Part shown: one piece after another, positions 1 to 13,861 of the stretch
Position numbering within the stretch: the stretch's first letter is position 1
Layout: every line of letters begins with the position of its first letter
Source of the DNA: Hypoxylon rubiginosum
Taxonomy: Eukaryota > Ascomycota > Sordariomycetes > Xylariales > Hypoxylaceae
NCBI GenBank assembly: GCA_902806565.1
Contig: CADCXA010000001.1
Coordinates: 1 to 64,000 of the forward strand
Direction of reading: 5' to 3'
Length of the DNA: 64,000 nt
Program-made: the position numbers and the translations under genes
Notes under the pieces: generated by a model
What the model saw: the letters and a program-made list of their open reading frames with translations, nothing else
The model's database searches: none
What the model was told of the DNA's origin: nothing

Positions 1-144
1 CCCTAACCCTAACCCTAACCCTAACCCTAACCCTAACCCTAACCCTAACCCTAACCCTAACCCTAACCCTAACCCTAACCCTAACCCTAACCCTAACCCT
101 AACCCTAACCCTAACCCTAACCCTAACCCTAACCCTAACCCTAA
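1..144. repeat. Telomere, 24 x CCCTAA
   Basis: Twenty-four perfect tandem copies of CCCTAA (TTAGGG on the other strand) start at the first base. This is the standard telomere repeat of filamentous fungi, in the orientation expected for the left chromosome end. It abuts AT-rich DNA directly, with no degenerate telomere repeats between. Confidence 0.98.
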
Positions 145-3100
145 AATGTTTATTTATTTTAATATAATATTTATTTTTTAAATTTTAATTGGTTTTATTT
201 TTAATGTTTTTAAATTTAAAAGATATTTCTTATTATAAATATTAACTAATTTTATAGTATTTTATATTAATAGTTTTTTTAAATATTATTAATTATATAT
301 TATAAAAAAATCTTTTTATTAAATAAAATATTTTAATATAAATTAACTTTTTATTTAATTAATTTGTTTATTAAAAAATTATTTTATTTTATAAGATATT
401 TAATTATTATTATTATTTTAAATAATTATTTAGTTAAATTAAGAAATTTATTTTTTATAAAAATTAGTTTTTTAAAGTATTTAAAATAAATATATTATTA
501 AAATAACTTTATAAATCTTTTAATAAATTAATAAATTTAATTTATATATTAATTTATTTATTTATTATATAATAAATAATAACTTAATATATTATTATAA
601 TTATTTTTTTAATAGTTTATTTAGTAAATTATAATTTTTATATAATTATAAATAAATTAAATTTTTAATATTAAATAATATTAAATTATATTTTATATTA
701 TATTAAGTTTTAATATTTATAGTAATAAAATTTATTATTATTTTAATTTTTTTTTAATATAACTTATAAAAAATATTAAAGTTTATAATAGTTTATAATA
801 TTTTTAATATAAAAATAATATTTTTTAATGAATTAAATATTAAGAAAATATTTAAATATAAAATAAATATAAAAAATAAATAAATGTAGCTTATTTAGTT
901 TTAACTATTTTTTATTAAACAATTATAAAAACTTTTAAAATATTTTATAAAAAAAAAACGTTTAATAAAACTATGTTTTTAATATTATAATCGTATGTTA
1001 ATTATATTGAAAAAAAGGTAAATAATATTTTAAAGAAAATCCTATAAGGATTTTTTTTTAAGTATAAAATATTTATAAAATATTATATGTTATTTTTATA
1101 AAGTAACTAATATTTATAATATTAATTTATTAGTTTAAAATTATATATTATTTTATTAAATAATTTATTTAAAATTAATAATTTTATATTATTATAATTA
1201 TATTATAAAACTAAAAATATATTAATTTAAAACTTTAATAATAAAACTATATAATAATAATAAATTATAATTTTAATATTTTAGTTTTTATATTTTAATT
1301 ATTTATTTATTTAAAAATGTTATATTATTAATATAATAAGTAATATATTTAAATAATTAAAAATTATTTATTAAAATAATAATATAAACTTATTATTATA
1401 ATTTAAAATTACTTTTACTAGTATTTTTTAATTATAAAATTAAAAGGTTTTAAAAATTAAAAATATTTATTTTTTTATTATATAAATTATATTTTTTAAT
1501 ATTAAAATATATTTTTTATTAAATTTATAAATAATAATTATTAATAAGTTAAAATATATATAATTATTAATAACTTAAAATAATTTTTTTAATAATATTT
1601 TTAATAAATTAATAATAAAATTTTAAGTAATTATATAATATAAAATAACTAGGAATTTAATAAATTTTAATTTTTTAAAAAATTTTATATGATTAATTTT
1701 ATTATTTTAATAATTAAAATATTAATTAATATATTTTTAAACTTTTTATAATATATTTTATATAAAAACGTTATTAAAATCCTGGATTATTTTTTTAAAA
1801 CCGAAGTAATATTTATTATTATAAATTACTTTTAATAATTTTTTAACGTAAATAAATAATATATATAAATATTTTTAATTTATATTTATAATATAATATA
1901 TAAAACTATTTTTTAAAATATATTTATATTATTTTTTTATATTTTTATATTAAAGTTTTATTGTTATAAGGATTTTTTTTAAACGGTGTAATTATTTATT
2001 ATAATTATAGTTTTTAATAATTTATTATTTAAACTTATTATTTATTTTTATTTTTATTAAATAATATTTAAAGTTATTTATTATATTTTTTAGTTTAAAT
2101 TTAATAAAATTATTATATTTTATTATATTAATTAAAATATTTTTAGTTAGTAATTATAATAATATATTTGGCATTAAGTTAAGTTAATTTAATATATATT
2201 AAATATTTAATTAAAATTAAAAAAAAAATAAAAGTTATTATAAACTTAATATTTATTTTATTAATATTTATTATATAAAAAATAGTTTAATTAATAATTT
2301 TTTTTATTATTTTATAGTTTATAAAAATTATTATTAGTTTTATATAAAATTATAACTGGATATAATATTAATAATATATTTATATTAAATATATTATTTT
2401 TAATTTAATAGCTTAATATTTTATTTTTATTTTAATAAGTATTTTTAATAAATATATAACTAGTTAAATACTATTAATTAAAATGTTTTATTTATTTTAT
2501 AAATTACTTTTAAAATAAAATATTATTATATTAAACCTTTTTTTTTTTTAATATATTAATTTTAATAAAAATAATTATATTAAAATTTTAATATATAAAA
2601 TAATTAGTTTTAGTTAATTAAGCTTAAAATATTTTAGAAAATTCCTTTTTTATTAAAATTAAAATAAATAATATTTTAAATATATATATTTTATATATTA
2701 TTAATATTAAAAGAATTTTATTTTTTTTATATTTTTTTATTAATAAAATAATCTTTTTATTTTATAAAAATTCGATTTTTTAATTATATTATAATATATA
2801 TTTTTAAAGAAAAATAATTATATTAATATATTTTTCTAAGTTAATTAAACTTATTGGTATTTTTATTTTTTTAAAAGTTTTAATATAGTTTAATATTATA
2901 ATAATACCGTTTTTATTAATTGTAAATTTTAAAAGATAAATTAATAAATATTTAAGAAACGATTTTTTTAATGTTAATATTAATTAAATTTCGATATATA
3001 TTTTAAATATAATTTTAAAATAATAAAAATAATTTTTTTTAATGTTACTAAAAATAATTATATTATTAATATATATTTTTATATATTTATTATAACGTGT

Positions 3101-6100
3101 TAATTATTAATTTATAAATTATTAAATAAAAACTAATGAATTATAAAATTTTATAAAAATAATATTTAATATTTTAAACTTATATAATAATATAATTACT
3201 ATATAATATTTATATTTATTAATAATAAATAATTAATAAAAGAAAACTAATTTATTAATTATAAATATAAATTTTTTATTTTATATACGTTAAATAATCT
3301 TTTTTTATTAAAAAAAAAAATATATATTAACTAATATATTTTTATTAAATACCTGAAAATTAATAACTATTTAACTTTTATATTTATTATTTATAATTTT
3401 TTAAACCACGAAATAAGAATATATAAAAAATATAAACTTATATATTTTTTTAAGCTTATTTTTTTAATATATTTTATTAAATGTTTTATTAAAAAATTCC
3501 TTATTTTTTATATTAAATAAATATACACGGTTTAATTTATATTAATTTTACTAATTATTAATAAGGTTAATTATTATTTTTTTATTTTTAGGTAATAAAA
3601 TAATTTTTTTATTATATTAAATATTTTATTTTTTTATAAAAGCGATTAATTTTTTATTAAATATTATATTAATAATATAATAATACACTTTATTTTTTAT
3701 TATAACCATTAGTATATTTTTTAGTTTAGTTACTTTAAAAAAAAATGATATTATATTTAAATAACTTTTTTTTTTTATATTTAATTTTTTTATATTTTTA
3801 AAAGTTATTAATATTAATTTTAATATTTTTTTAAAATCTAGTAATAAATTAAATTTTATAGTTAAAAACTCGTTTTTATTTTTATAATCTACGTAATTAT
3901 TTATAATAATTACTTATATTATATTAGTTTTTTTTTAAGTTATTTTAAAATATTTATTATTTTTAAATTTACTAATATTTTTTAATTTGGTTTTTTTTAT
4001 ATATAAATATTAATTTATTTAAGTTATTAATAAATATAATAATTTTAATAAAAATTACGTTATAAATATTATATATAACATTTAAAAAAATTAATATAAA
4101 TATAAAATCACGATTAAAAAAAAGTTTAATATAATAAATTAAAATTAATAATATTATATTAAATAAAATTATTAAATTGGTTATTATAATAACTTTTTTT
4201 TTAAAATTATACTTTTTATATATTTATATTAAAATTAACTTATTAATATAAAATTAAATTATTATTTTTATTTTTAAATAATTAATAATAATATTATAAT
4301 TATTATAAAATTCGCTACTAAATAATAAATTTAATTTTAAATTATTTTAATAAATTTAAGTTTTAATTTTAATTTAAATAAATTATTATATTATTCTTTT
4401 TAATTTAATAATTATATTAATATAAAATATTGTTTTTTTTATTATTAAAATACTGTTAAATATATTACTTATTATTATAAACTTATTAAATTAAAATATT
4501 TTATAGTTACTAATAAAATTTTCTAGCCACGTTTAATTTATTATATAATAAAAAGCGTTGTTATTTATATAAATTATTAATATGTTTAAATTATTAAAAA
4601 TATTAACTTTTAATAATAAGTAGTGTTTAAATATATTTTTATATATTTTATATATTAAAATAGTTTTAATAATTTTAACATTTATTATATTAAAAATAAT
4701 AATTATATTTAATAAAATAACGTTTAATATTAAATTATTTAAATTTTAAAATTAAAATTAATTAAAATAAATATTAATTTTATTTTTTATATTAAGTTTC
4801 TTATAATTTAATAAAGATTTTAATACCGTATTAAAGAATTTTAAATACGATTTAAAATATAAACTTATTTTTAAAAAAATTAATAAAATATAATTATTAG
4901 TAAATATATATTATAAATAATTTATTTTATTATTAAAAAGTTTATTATATTTAAAATATATTTTTTTATTAAAGTTTATATTTAATGGTTTTAAGAAATA
5001 ATTAAAATTAAATTTAACATTTAATAAAAAATTAATAAACTTATTTTTCTTAATTATAATATAATTTTTTATTTTAAAAAACTTTTTATAATTTTTTTAT
5101 TTAATTATTTTTATTTTAAAAGTTACTTTTTTATAGTATAATTATTACCACGTTTATTTATATAAATTTATTAATATTAATAATATTAAAAATATTACTT
5201 GTTATTTTAATAGTAATTATTATAAAAATAAAAACCGTTAAAACTTTTATAGTTATTATTATATAATTTTTTATTAAAAAATTTCTTATTATAAAACTTT
5301 TTATTATAATTTTTATTTTTCTTTTTATTTTTTAATTTATTATTTTTCTTATTATTATTTTTTTTATTAAAACGCGGTTTAAAATTATTTTTATTTTTAT
5401 TTTAATTATTTTAATAAGTTATTTTAACGTTATTATTATTATTAATATTATTAAAAGTTATATTAAAAAACTTATTAAAATTAATAATTATTTTTAGTTT
5501 AACTAATATATTTTTAATAAAATAATTATTAAAATTAAAAATAAAAGTTAAGTTTTTATTATTATTAGTAAATAAAAATTAACGCTATATATTTTAATAT
5601 TTAATAATTAATTTAAAATATTTATTAAATATAATATTAATTATTAACGCCGGGATTAATATTTTTAACTTTAAATTAAGTTTATTATAAATTTAAGAAA
5701 TATATTAAATAAAGGAATTTATTTTTATATAATAATAATTATAAATTAGTTTTATTATTTAAATATAAATATTAATATTTTTTAAATAATTTTTTTTATT
5801 ATAATAAGCCTTAATTAAATTCTTTAATATTACTGTTTCTAAGATTTTAAATCGTTTAAATAATTATTAAAAATAATAATTTAAGTTTTGTTTTATTTTT
5901 TTATATTTTACTATTAATAATTATATTATTTATTAAAATAAAACTTATTTTTTATAAAACTTATATAATTAAACTTAAATTTTTTTTACTTTTAATTTAT
6001 TAATAAACGTAATATTATATATTATATTAATAAATAAAACCACGAAGTAATAATTAACTTTTTTATTAATATAAATAATTTTTTTAATATTTATATATAA

Positions 6101-7963
6101 TAAAAAATTTAAATAAAAATAACTAATATTAATTAACTTTTAACTATTAAAATATAACTTATATTTTATATATTTTTATTAAACGGTTTATAATTTTATT
6201 ATTTTTTTAATAAGTTTATTAATTAAAATATTATTTAAATTATTTATAATAATTTTAAAAGTTATTATATATTTATTAATATATTATTATATTAATTTAT
6301 TAAAATAAAAATTACTAATATTTATATTAAAATTATTTTAATTTAAACTATTATTAATTAAACTAGCGCTGGCGGCGTTGTTTTTTTTAAATATAAATAT
6401 ATTAATATTAATTAATTTTAAAATAAATATAAATTTTATTAATAAATCTTTAAAATTAAAGTTTAATTATAAATTTATAAATAAATTAACATTTAAATTT
6501 AATATATAATAACTTTTTATATTAAAAATTAATTTATAAAAAAACTTTATATATTTTTTAATTTTTAATAAAAGTTTATAATTATAAATATTTAATAATA
6601 AACTATATTTTTTATATAATATAATTTTTATATATTACGTAACGTTAAATAATATATTTTGTTTTAATTAAAAAATTAAAAAAACGTTAATTTTAAGTTT
6701 AATTAATTATTTAAAAATATTTAATATAAATTTAATTTTTATATTAATAGCTTATTTTAATTAATTAAGTTTTATATTAATAACTTATTTTAATTAAATA
6801 TTAAATATTAATATTTTATTTATTTAATTAGTTTAATTAAAAGTAATATTATAAATATTATTTAAATTAATTAAATTTTATAAGATATTAAAATAAAATT
6901 AATTTATTTAATATTTTAAAGTTATTAAAGTTTTAAACTTTAAAAAAAACCTTATAAAAATTATTATAATATTTTTAATAAAATCTACGTTAAAAATAGT
7001 TTATATTAAGTTTTAATTTATTAATTATAACTTTTAAACTTTTAAAATTAAATACGATAAATATAAATTAAATAATTAATAATTAAATTAATAAAATTTA
7101 ATCTTTTTAAAAATAAATTTAATACTTTTAAAAAAAAATATATAAATCGTTAAATAAAATTCTTAATTAATATAAATAAAAAGGAATTTAATATTATTTA
7201 AATAAAGGTAAAAAACTAAAAGTATTAAAAAAATAAATAATTTTTTATAGTATTAATAATAAATTAAATTAATTTATTAATTAAAATTAAAACTAATATT
7301 AATAAAAAAATAAAAATATAAAATAAATTAATAAGTAAATTAATATTAAGTTTTTAAAAATATATAAAATAAATTAAAAAACCTAACGTTTTAATTTAAT
7401 TAACAGTTAATAAAAAAAAATATTTAATTATTTAAATTAAAGCTTTTTAAAATTTATAAAAATTAATTATTTATTTTAAGTTTAAAGTAAAAATAGTTTT
7501 TAATAAATTATATATTATTTTTATCGTTATTATAAAAAATAATAATAATTATAATAAATTAATATAATTAATTATTTTTTAAATTTTAATTTTTAAAACT
7601 TTTTATATTACGTTAAAAGTTAAATATTATAATAAAAAATAAGCCACGTAAAAAATATTTTTATTTTTTAATAATATTATTAACTAAAATAATAATAAGT
7701 AATAATAAAAGAAAAAAAAAAAAAATTAATAATAATATTTTTAATATTTTAAATTTTTAATTAACCATTAAAAAAAAAATTTAATTGTTAATATTTAAGT
7801 TAATTAATAATATAATTTTAACTTATTATATTTATAATAAAACTAATAAAAAAATTAATTAATTAAAATTAATTAAATTAATTAAATATTAAATAAATAA
7901 CTTAAAATTTAATAGTAATAAAACTATTAAAATAAAAAACTTTAAAATATATAAAACTTGTAA
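145..7963. other. AT-rich, RIP-degraded subtelomeric DNA, no gene seen
   Basis: About 7.8 kb of extremely AT-rich sequence with stop codons in every frame. CpA and TpG are nearly absent, TpA is abundant, and the few remaining C are mostly in CpG or CpT. That is the product of RIP, which turns CpA into TpA in duplicated DNA. It is presumably old transposon sequence, but no family can be read. A telomere-linked helicase, common at this position in fungi, may once have been here but cannot be recognised. Confidence 0.85.
6736..6799. repeat. Two-copy tandem repeat in AT-rich DNA
   Basis: Two adjacent copies of a 30-34 bp unit starting TTTTATATTAATA (6736-6769 and 6770-6799), differing mainly by G to A and a small deletion. 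A local duplication inside RIP-degraded DNA. Confidence 0.5.
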
Positions 7964-7968
7964 AATTC

Positions 7969-8122
7969 TATTAAATTTAAAAATTAATTAAATTAAGTTT
8001 AAATTTTTTAATTAAAAAACGTGTAATTTTTATATTATTATTATATATAAAATTTTAATTTAAAAACTTATTTAATAAAAGTTTATTTATTTTTAATTAT
8101 TAGTTAATTTTTAGATTTAATA
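7969..8122. repeat. Left LTR of RIP-degraded element
   Basis: 154 bp, colinear with 19545-19698 and differing mostly by transitions, for example ACGTGTAA here against ACATATAA there. It ends AATA where the other copy keeps AACA. Confidence 0.72.
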
Positions 8123-10487
8123 TATTTTTTTAAGTTTATAGTTATTTATATTAAAAGTTTAAATTTAAATATTATTAATATAAAATTAAAATATTTATAT
8201 TTAATATATTTTTTTAAATTTTAATTAAGTTTTTTTAGTTTTTTTTTTTTTTAATTAAATGTTAAATATTTATAATACCTAGTTAATTTAATAAGCTTGG
8301 TTATTTTTAAACTAATAATACCTTAATTAATTTATTTATTTTTATTTTTATTAATAGTATATATTTAATTATAATTAAATTATTTTTAATTTTTTAATAA
8401 AACTAATAATTATAAATATTTATATATTTTAATTTAATTTTAAATTAAACAATTTCTAAGGTTACTAGTTTAATAATTTATATATTATTATATTTTATTT
8501 TGATTTTTTTATAGTTAAACTTAATTTTTAATTTCTTAATTAATTATTTAATATATATTATTTTTTTTATAATTTATATTAATATTAATAATTTAGTTTT
8601 TATAATAAATATAATAATAATATTTTATTTATTTACTTTTTAACTAATTAATTTATTAAATAAAATTATAATATAAATTTATAAACTTTTATAGTTTATT
8701 ATATTATTAATAAAAAAAATATTATTAGTTACCATTAAATTATTTTTATTTTTTATTTATAAAACATGTTATTTTATTTTATATAAATATTATATAACTT
8801 AATTTATTATTTTTTAATAAATATTATTTAAATTTATAAAGAATTAAATTAATTATAAAACTATAAATAATATATTAAGTTTAATAAATATAATTATAAA
8901 TAATATTAAATTAATTTTATATTAATATTAATAGATTTTTTATTTTATAACATGGTTTTTTTATAAAAATAATTCTTATAAAATTATAAATATATTTAAT
9001 AATTTATTAAATAAAATAATTAACTTAATTATTTTCTTAATATATAAGGTTTAAAATAATTAAATCTTTTTTTAAAATTAATTATAAATAATTTTAATTT
9101 TTAAAAACCATTAGATTTTATTTTTTTTAGTTATTTAATATCTTTTTTTTAATTATAAAATTATTTTAATTATTGTTATTTTATTGTTTTTTCGATACGT
9201 TATAATTATATTATTTATATAAAAAAATATTAATATTCTTTTTTTAATATAATAATATAACTTATATAATATATTTTTAAAACTTAATTTTAATAAAGTT
9301 TTTAAAAATCTTTTTTATTAAAATAATAATAAGATTTTTAACCTATAAAAAACCTTATATAATTATAATATTATATTTTTTTTTTAGTATTTTAATAGTA
9401 TATATATAAAGATTTTATTTATTATAATAACATATATAAAAATATTTATTATATTATATTATATTATTTTAAAGTTAAAATAAGTAATTATTATTAGTAA
9501 TATTTTAAATAATTTACTAGTAAAAGTAATAATATATATTTTATTTAACTATAATTTTTTTTATTGGTTTTTTTATATAATAAATTTAGTTTTATATTTT
9601 AAAAAACATTTATATTTATTAAATTTATAGATATATATTTATATATAATTTAAAATTTATTATTTTTTTATAGTTAAATTTATTTTTTTAATTTTTAATT
9701 AAAATTTTATTTAAATATAGTTTTTAAAATAATCTTTTTTTATTTATTTAAAAAAATACCTTATTAAATAATTTATAAATTTTTTATATTAATAAAACGT
9801 TTTTTCGATAAATTTTTAATATAATTTTTATTTTTTTTATAATGCTTTTTTTATACCAGCTTAATTTAAAATTTTTAATTTTACTTTTTATATAAAAAAA
9901 ACTTTAAAACTTATTAAAAATACGATTTTTTACAGTTTAAATTTATAAAGTTTTAAATTTTAAAATAAATTTTATATAAAGTTTATATTTTTATTTTAAA
10001 TTATATAATATAATAAAATAAATAATAAATTTAATAATAATATAAATAATAGTTTAAACTTAGTTATAATATATAAATATTTTATTTTAATATTAATATT
10101 TAGTTTTTTTTTATTTACTATGTTTATTATTTTTAAAATAAATAATATATTATTAATTTCTTTTATTTTTTTAGATTTTTTATTTAAGATATAATTTTTA
10201 GAATTTAATAAAACATATTTTTTAATTAAAACCATTATTTCTTCTATATTAATAATTTTTAAATTATCTTAAAAAATATTTAGATTTTTATTAAATATTT
10301 TATTTTTATTAAAAATAATATTTCTTATATTAATTATTTTATTTAAATAAGGTATTTATATATAATATATATTTAAAAATTAATAGTTAATTAAATATTT
10401 AATTTAAGCTTTTAAATTTAATTTATTTAATTTATTTAAATAAAGCTTTTAATTTTTTATTATAATATATATTTTATATTTATATAT

Positions 10488-10698
10488 TATAACCGGGAGG
10501 TGGTTATCCGGACGCTCGTGGAAAAGATCCTATGATTCGTTGCTACTGCGAAGAAACTTGCTGGGTATCTACCCGATCTAAATACTATGCTGTAGGCACC
10601 AGTGTTACATCTCTGGAATACTCTCCGGTATTCCACCGGCTGCCTTTGTTGCATGCCTTATGTTCCACAGCTGTCTAGGCAACCGCAGGCTGCCAACA
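10488..10698 (-). repeat. 3' LTR of copia element
   Basis: 211 bp, identical on reading to 16621-16831. On the minus strand it starts TGTTGGCAGCC and ends CCCGGTTATA, so the ends are TG...TA rather than TG...CA. It contains a short hairpin: GGAATAC at 10615-10621 pairs with GTATTCC at 10628-10634. Confidence 0.95.
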
Positions 10699-10707
10699 CG
10701 CCCTCTC
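10699..10707 (-). other. Polypurine tract of copia element
   Basis: The minus strand reads GAGAGGGCG directly before the 3' LTR, the position and composition of a plus-strand priming site. Confidence 0.7.
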
Positions 10708-10723
10708 AGCTAGATACATGAGG

Positions 10724-13700
10724 CTATTCGCGATCTTCCAAACCGAGCAACTTTAAGAACCGTTCGTGGTCTTGCTTCTTCAATGGTTTTGTGAATCCAT
10801 CAGCCGGATTCAGCTCGCTCCTCACGTAATCTACCTTGACGTTGCCTTCAGCGACCTCTTGTCTAATGTAGTGATAATCCTTTCTGATATGACGCTTTTG
10901 CTTATTCACAGCAGTCTCTCGTGACCAAGTGATTGCAGCCATGTTGTCATTTATCAGTGGAATTGGTCCTTCAGGCATCAGCTGAAGTTCTTCTAGGAAG
11001 TTGCGTATCCAAGCTGCCTCTGTAGCGGCTGTAGCCAAAGCTATGTACTCTGCCTCAGCAGAGCTGCGTGCTACCACGTTTTGCAATTTAGATAGCCATG
11101 CCACAGGTGCGCCCGCCAAGAAGAAAACGTATCCGGTTGTTGATTTCGCTGTGCTAGCGTCCCCAGCGTAGCTAGCATCGACGGCTCCGTGTAATCCGAT
11201 ATCGTTGAATATCCGGTGCTCATGCTCCTCCGTCAGCTTCCTATATCGGATCATCTTCTTGGTTGACTTCTTCAGGTATCTCATGACACGCTTGATTCCT
11301 TCAGAATGTTCTGGTGAAGGGTTGCTCATATAGCGTGCCCAGGTTGATACAGCGTAGCTTATATCTGGCCTAGTTACGCATGCTGCAAAGTTGGCCTTTC
11401 CTACCAAAGATGCGTATTCGTAGACCTCTCTCTCATTCGCCCTCTCGCCGCGATCTCTAGGGATTGCGTGGTCCAGCTTCTTAGGTTCGAAAGGCGTGCT
11501 CGTGTGCTTGCAATCTTCAAGCCCACTGCTCTTCAATGCCCTCTCAAGATACTGTTGCTGATCAAGGCGGACCTCTCCGTTGTGAGTAGGTCGAATGATT
11601 CGGACTCCCAAGAACCAATCAGCGTCGCCGAGGTCTGTAACAGGGACGTCCTTCTTGATACTTTCTGCCAGGTTCTTCAGTCTTTGAACGTCTGTGCCGA
11701 ATAGCAGGAAGTCGTCAACGTAGGAGGCTATAATATCCCTTGTCTCTTGGTTGAGATAGACAGCATCATCTGCTTCTAAGGGTTTGTAACCTCGTGTCTT
11801 AAGCAGCTTCCTGACCTTGATCTGCCAAGCGTGGCCAGCCTGCTTTAATCCGTAAAGGGGATTCATCAGCTCGATAATCTTGCTCTCGTCGAACTGATAG
11901 ATTCTTCGTTCTTTCGGATAGGCGTCGAAGTACTCCTTCAGCATAGGGAACAGCTTCATAAAGATGCGTTCCTTCAAGTCTCCATTGAGATATGCCGCTA
12001 TGAAGTCTATCTGCAGGATATCCCATCCGTGTGCTGCGGCCAGAGCCATCAGCATGCGCCAGGCCGCGGCTCTTGCAGTTGTAGCCGTGGTCTCGTTGTA
12101 GTCGACTCCCTTTCTCTGCGTGAATCCTCTCGCACAGATACGGGCTTTGAACTTGTCAAGATCTCCGTTGGATAGGTATTTTTTCTTCAAGACCCATTTG
12201 GCGTCGATCAGGTGCCCGTGAATGGCTTCGGAGGAAGGACTAAACTTGAACGTGCCTCTTTCAAGGTTCTCACGGATCTCCTTGAATATGGCCTGTACCC
12301 ACAGCTCTCGTTCTGCTCCGTTCATGGCTTCTTTGAATGGAGGCTCATTCATGTTGGTTTCGAAGAGTCTGAAGGTTTCGGACATTGTATCGAGGAAGTC
12401 TTGCATGGCGTCTTCAGCGCTGTCTTCCTTCTCGATATCAATGAGGTGGCACATCAGAGCTCTGTACATGTCTGAATGTGCTGTGATAGGTGGATCACCA
12501 TCGCCTGCGAAGATGAAATTGTCAAAATCGTCTTCGGACACGCCCTCTGACGGGTAATTCCCGCCCTCTTGGGTACTGTCCATATTCCGTAACGTCTCGT
12601 AGATGACGTCAGGCTCGTCTGGAGCTTCGCAACACTGCACGGTTGGTCGCTTCTTCTTGGGTCTGCCTCTTTTTCTAGGCTTTGACCCTGTGTCACTGTC
12701 TGTGACATCTTCCTCGACAATATTCTTGTCCTTATTCTGTACGCCTACCTCAGTGGTTTTCTTTCGGTGGCGAAGCCTTTTCTGTACGTGCTCAGGTAGG
12801 GACCTGACCACGTCTCTCGGGTCTGGAGCGCCATTGTCATCTCCTGTGAATTCTTGTGTGATGACATGGGGGGTATCGAGGTATCTACCTCCCTCGATAA
12901 GCCATACTCGGTAGTTGTGCTGGCCTCGGTAGCCAAGTAGAATTCCCTTGGCTCCTCGAGCTTCCATCTTCTCCGCTACATCCCTGGATTCCTTGTCAAT
13001 AAGGACGGAGCATCTGCTCCCAATAATCCTTAGATGTGCGTTGTCGGGTTTGTGCGGCTTATGAGGTTCAAGATCGCTCATATACTTCTCATAAGGGGTG
13101 ACGCCTTCTACAGTTGACTGACCCGTGCGGTTAGTCACGTAGGTGGCTGCCTCCATTGTGTCGTTCCAGAAGCACGTGGGTATATTCATAGCGATATGAG
13201 TTACCCGTGCTGAGTCCTGGATGAACCTAATGGACCGCTCAGGGACTCCGTTCTGGTACTGATTCTTTGGTGTGGAAATGATCAGTTCAATTGCCATTTC
13301 CTGGCAAGCCTTCTCGATAAGGCTCATGCCGAATTCTCTTCCGCCGTCAAGGCGTAGTACCAGCGGTCTCCTGCTACTGCCGTCTTCCTTTGCAGGTAGG
13401 CACTGTAAGGCTTCGTACTTGTGACGGAGATACGTTTCCACGATAACTCCTGCTTTGTCTTTCGTAACGTGAGTCTTGAAGTGCCTATATCTGCTACAAT
13501 CGTCGACGATCATCGTGAAGTAGCGGTCCCCGTTTACCGATTGAGGCTTCAATGAGCCCGTATCACACCAAGTGATTTCTCCCGAGTATTCTGCGCGCAA
13601 CTGCGGGTCCTTTGAAGGTATCTTCGTGATCTTGGCTTGATCACACGCATAGCAAGGTAACGGTTCAATAAGAGCTAAGTCTAAATCGATACCTGTGGTC

Positions 13701-13858
13701 ATTTTGATAGACCACTTCATTCTCTCTGTGCTGGGATGGCATAGACGACGGTGCCAAAGTATCAGCTTCTGGATGGCCTCATCTGTGAGCCTAGAAGTTG
13801 ACATGGCTAGAGATTTCTTCAGTATCTCTCTCAGGTCGTTTATCTCTCGTGCCATCAC
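10724..13858 (-). CDS. pol: Copia Pol: integrase, reverse transcriptase, RNase H
   Basis: This frame starts four codons after the Gag stop, in the same register, at a GTG followed by ATG. Integrase comes first: zinc-binding H36, H41, C69, C72, then the catalytic triad D99, D171, E207, with exactly 35 residues between the last two. A linker at 391-405 carries an AT-hook-like core RGRP flanked by lysines. Reverse transcriptase follows at about 510-770, with YGLKQ near 669 and the active site YVDD at 713-716. RNase H has D894 (VDASYAGD) and the SSAEAEY signature near 932-938. All domains look intact. Pol is most likely made as a Gag-Pol fusion by reading through TAG; independent starting at GTG/ATG is the alternative. 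Confidence 0.93.
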   Translation of the reverse strand: MMAREINDLREILKKSLAMSTSRLTDEAIQKLILWHRRLCHPSTERMKWSIKMTTGIDLDLALIEPLPCYACDQAKITKIPSKDPQLRAEYSGEITWCDTGSLKPQSVNGDRYFTMIVDDCSRYRHFKTHVTKDKAGVIVETYLRHKYEALQCLPAKEDGSSRRPLVLRLDGGREFGMSLIEKACQEMAIELIISTPKNQYQNGVPERSIRFIQDSARVTHIAMNIPTCFWNDTMEAATYVTNRTGQSTVEGVTPYEKYMSDLEPHKPHKPDNAHLRIIGSRCSVLIDKESRDVAEKMEARGAKGILLGYRGQHNYRVWLIEGGRYLDTPHVITQEFTGDDNGAPDPRDVVRSLPEHVQKRLRHRKKTTEVGVQNKDKNIVEEDVTDSDTGSKPRKRGRPKKKRPTVQCCEAPDEPDVIYETLRNMDSTQEGGNYPSEGVSEDDFDNFIFAGDGDPPITAHSDMYRALMCHLIDIEKEDSAEDAMQDFLDTMSETFRLFETNMNEPPFKEAMNGAERELWVQAIFKEIRENLERGTFKFSPSSEAIHGHLIDAKWVLKKKYLSNGDLDKFKARICARGFTQRKGVDYNETTATTARAAAWRMLMALAAAHGWDILQIDFIAAYLNGDLKERIFMKLFPMLKEYFDAYPKERRIYQFDESKIIELMNPLYGLKQAGHAWQIKVRKLLKTRGYKPLEADDAVYLNQETRDIIASYVDDFLLFGTDVQRLKNLAESIKKDVPVTDLGDADWFLGVRIIRPTHNGEVRLDQQQYLERALKSSGLEDCKHTSTPFEPKKLDHAIPRDRGERANEREVYEYASLVGKANFAACVTRPDISYAVSTWARYMSNPSPEHSEGIKRVMRYLKKSTKKMIRYRKLTEEHEHRIFNDIGLHGAVDASYAGDASTAKSTTGYVFFLAGAPVAWLSKLQNVVARSSAEAEYIALATAATEAAWIRNFLEELQLMPEGPIPLINDNMAAITWSRETAVNKQKRHIRKDYHYIRQEVAEGNVKVDYVRSELNPADGFTKPLKKQDHERFLKLLGLEDRE

Positions 13859-13861
13859 CAG

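Noticed and set aside
9996..10235. 79-codon open frame in AT-rich DNA
   Set aside because: Almost only Ile, Leu, Lys, Asn and Tyr, as expected from random AT-rich sequence within a RIP-degraded element.
145..10482. Mitochondrial insertion or centromere as the cause of the AT-rich DNA
   Set aside because: The loss is specific to CpA/TpG and LTR pairs with target duplications are present, which fits RIP of transposons. The position next to the telomere also argues against a centromere.
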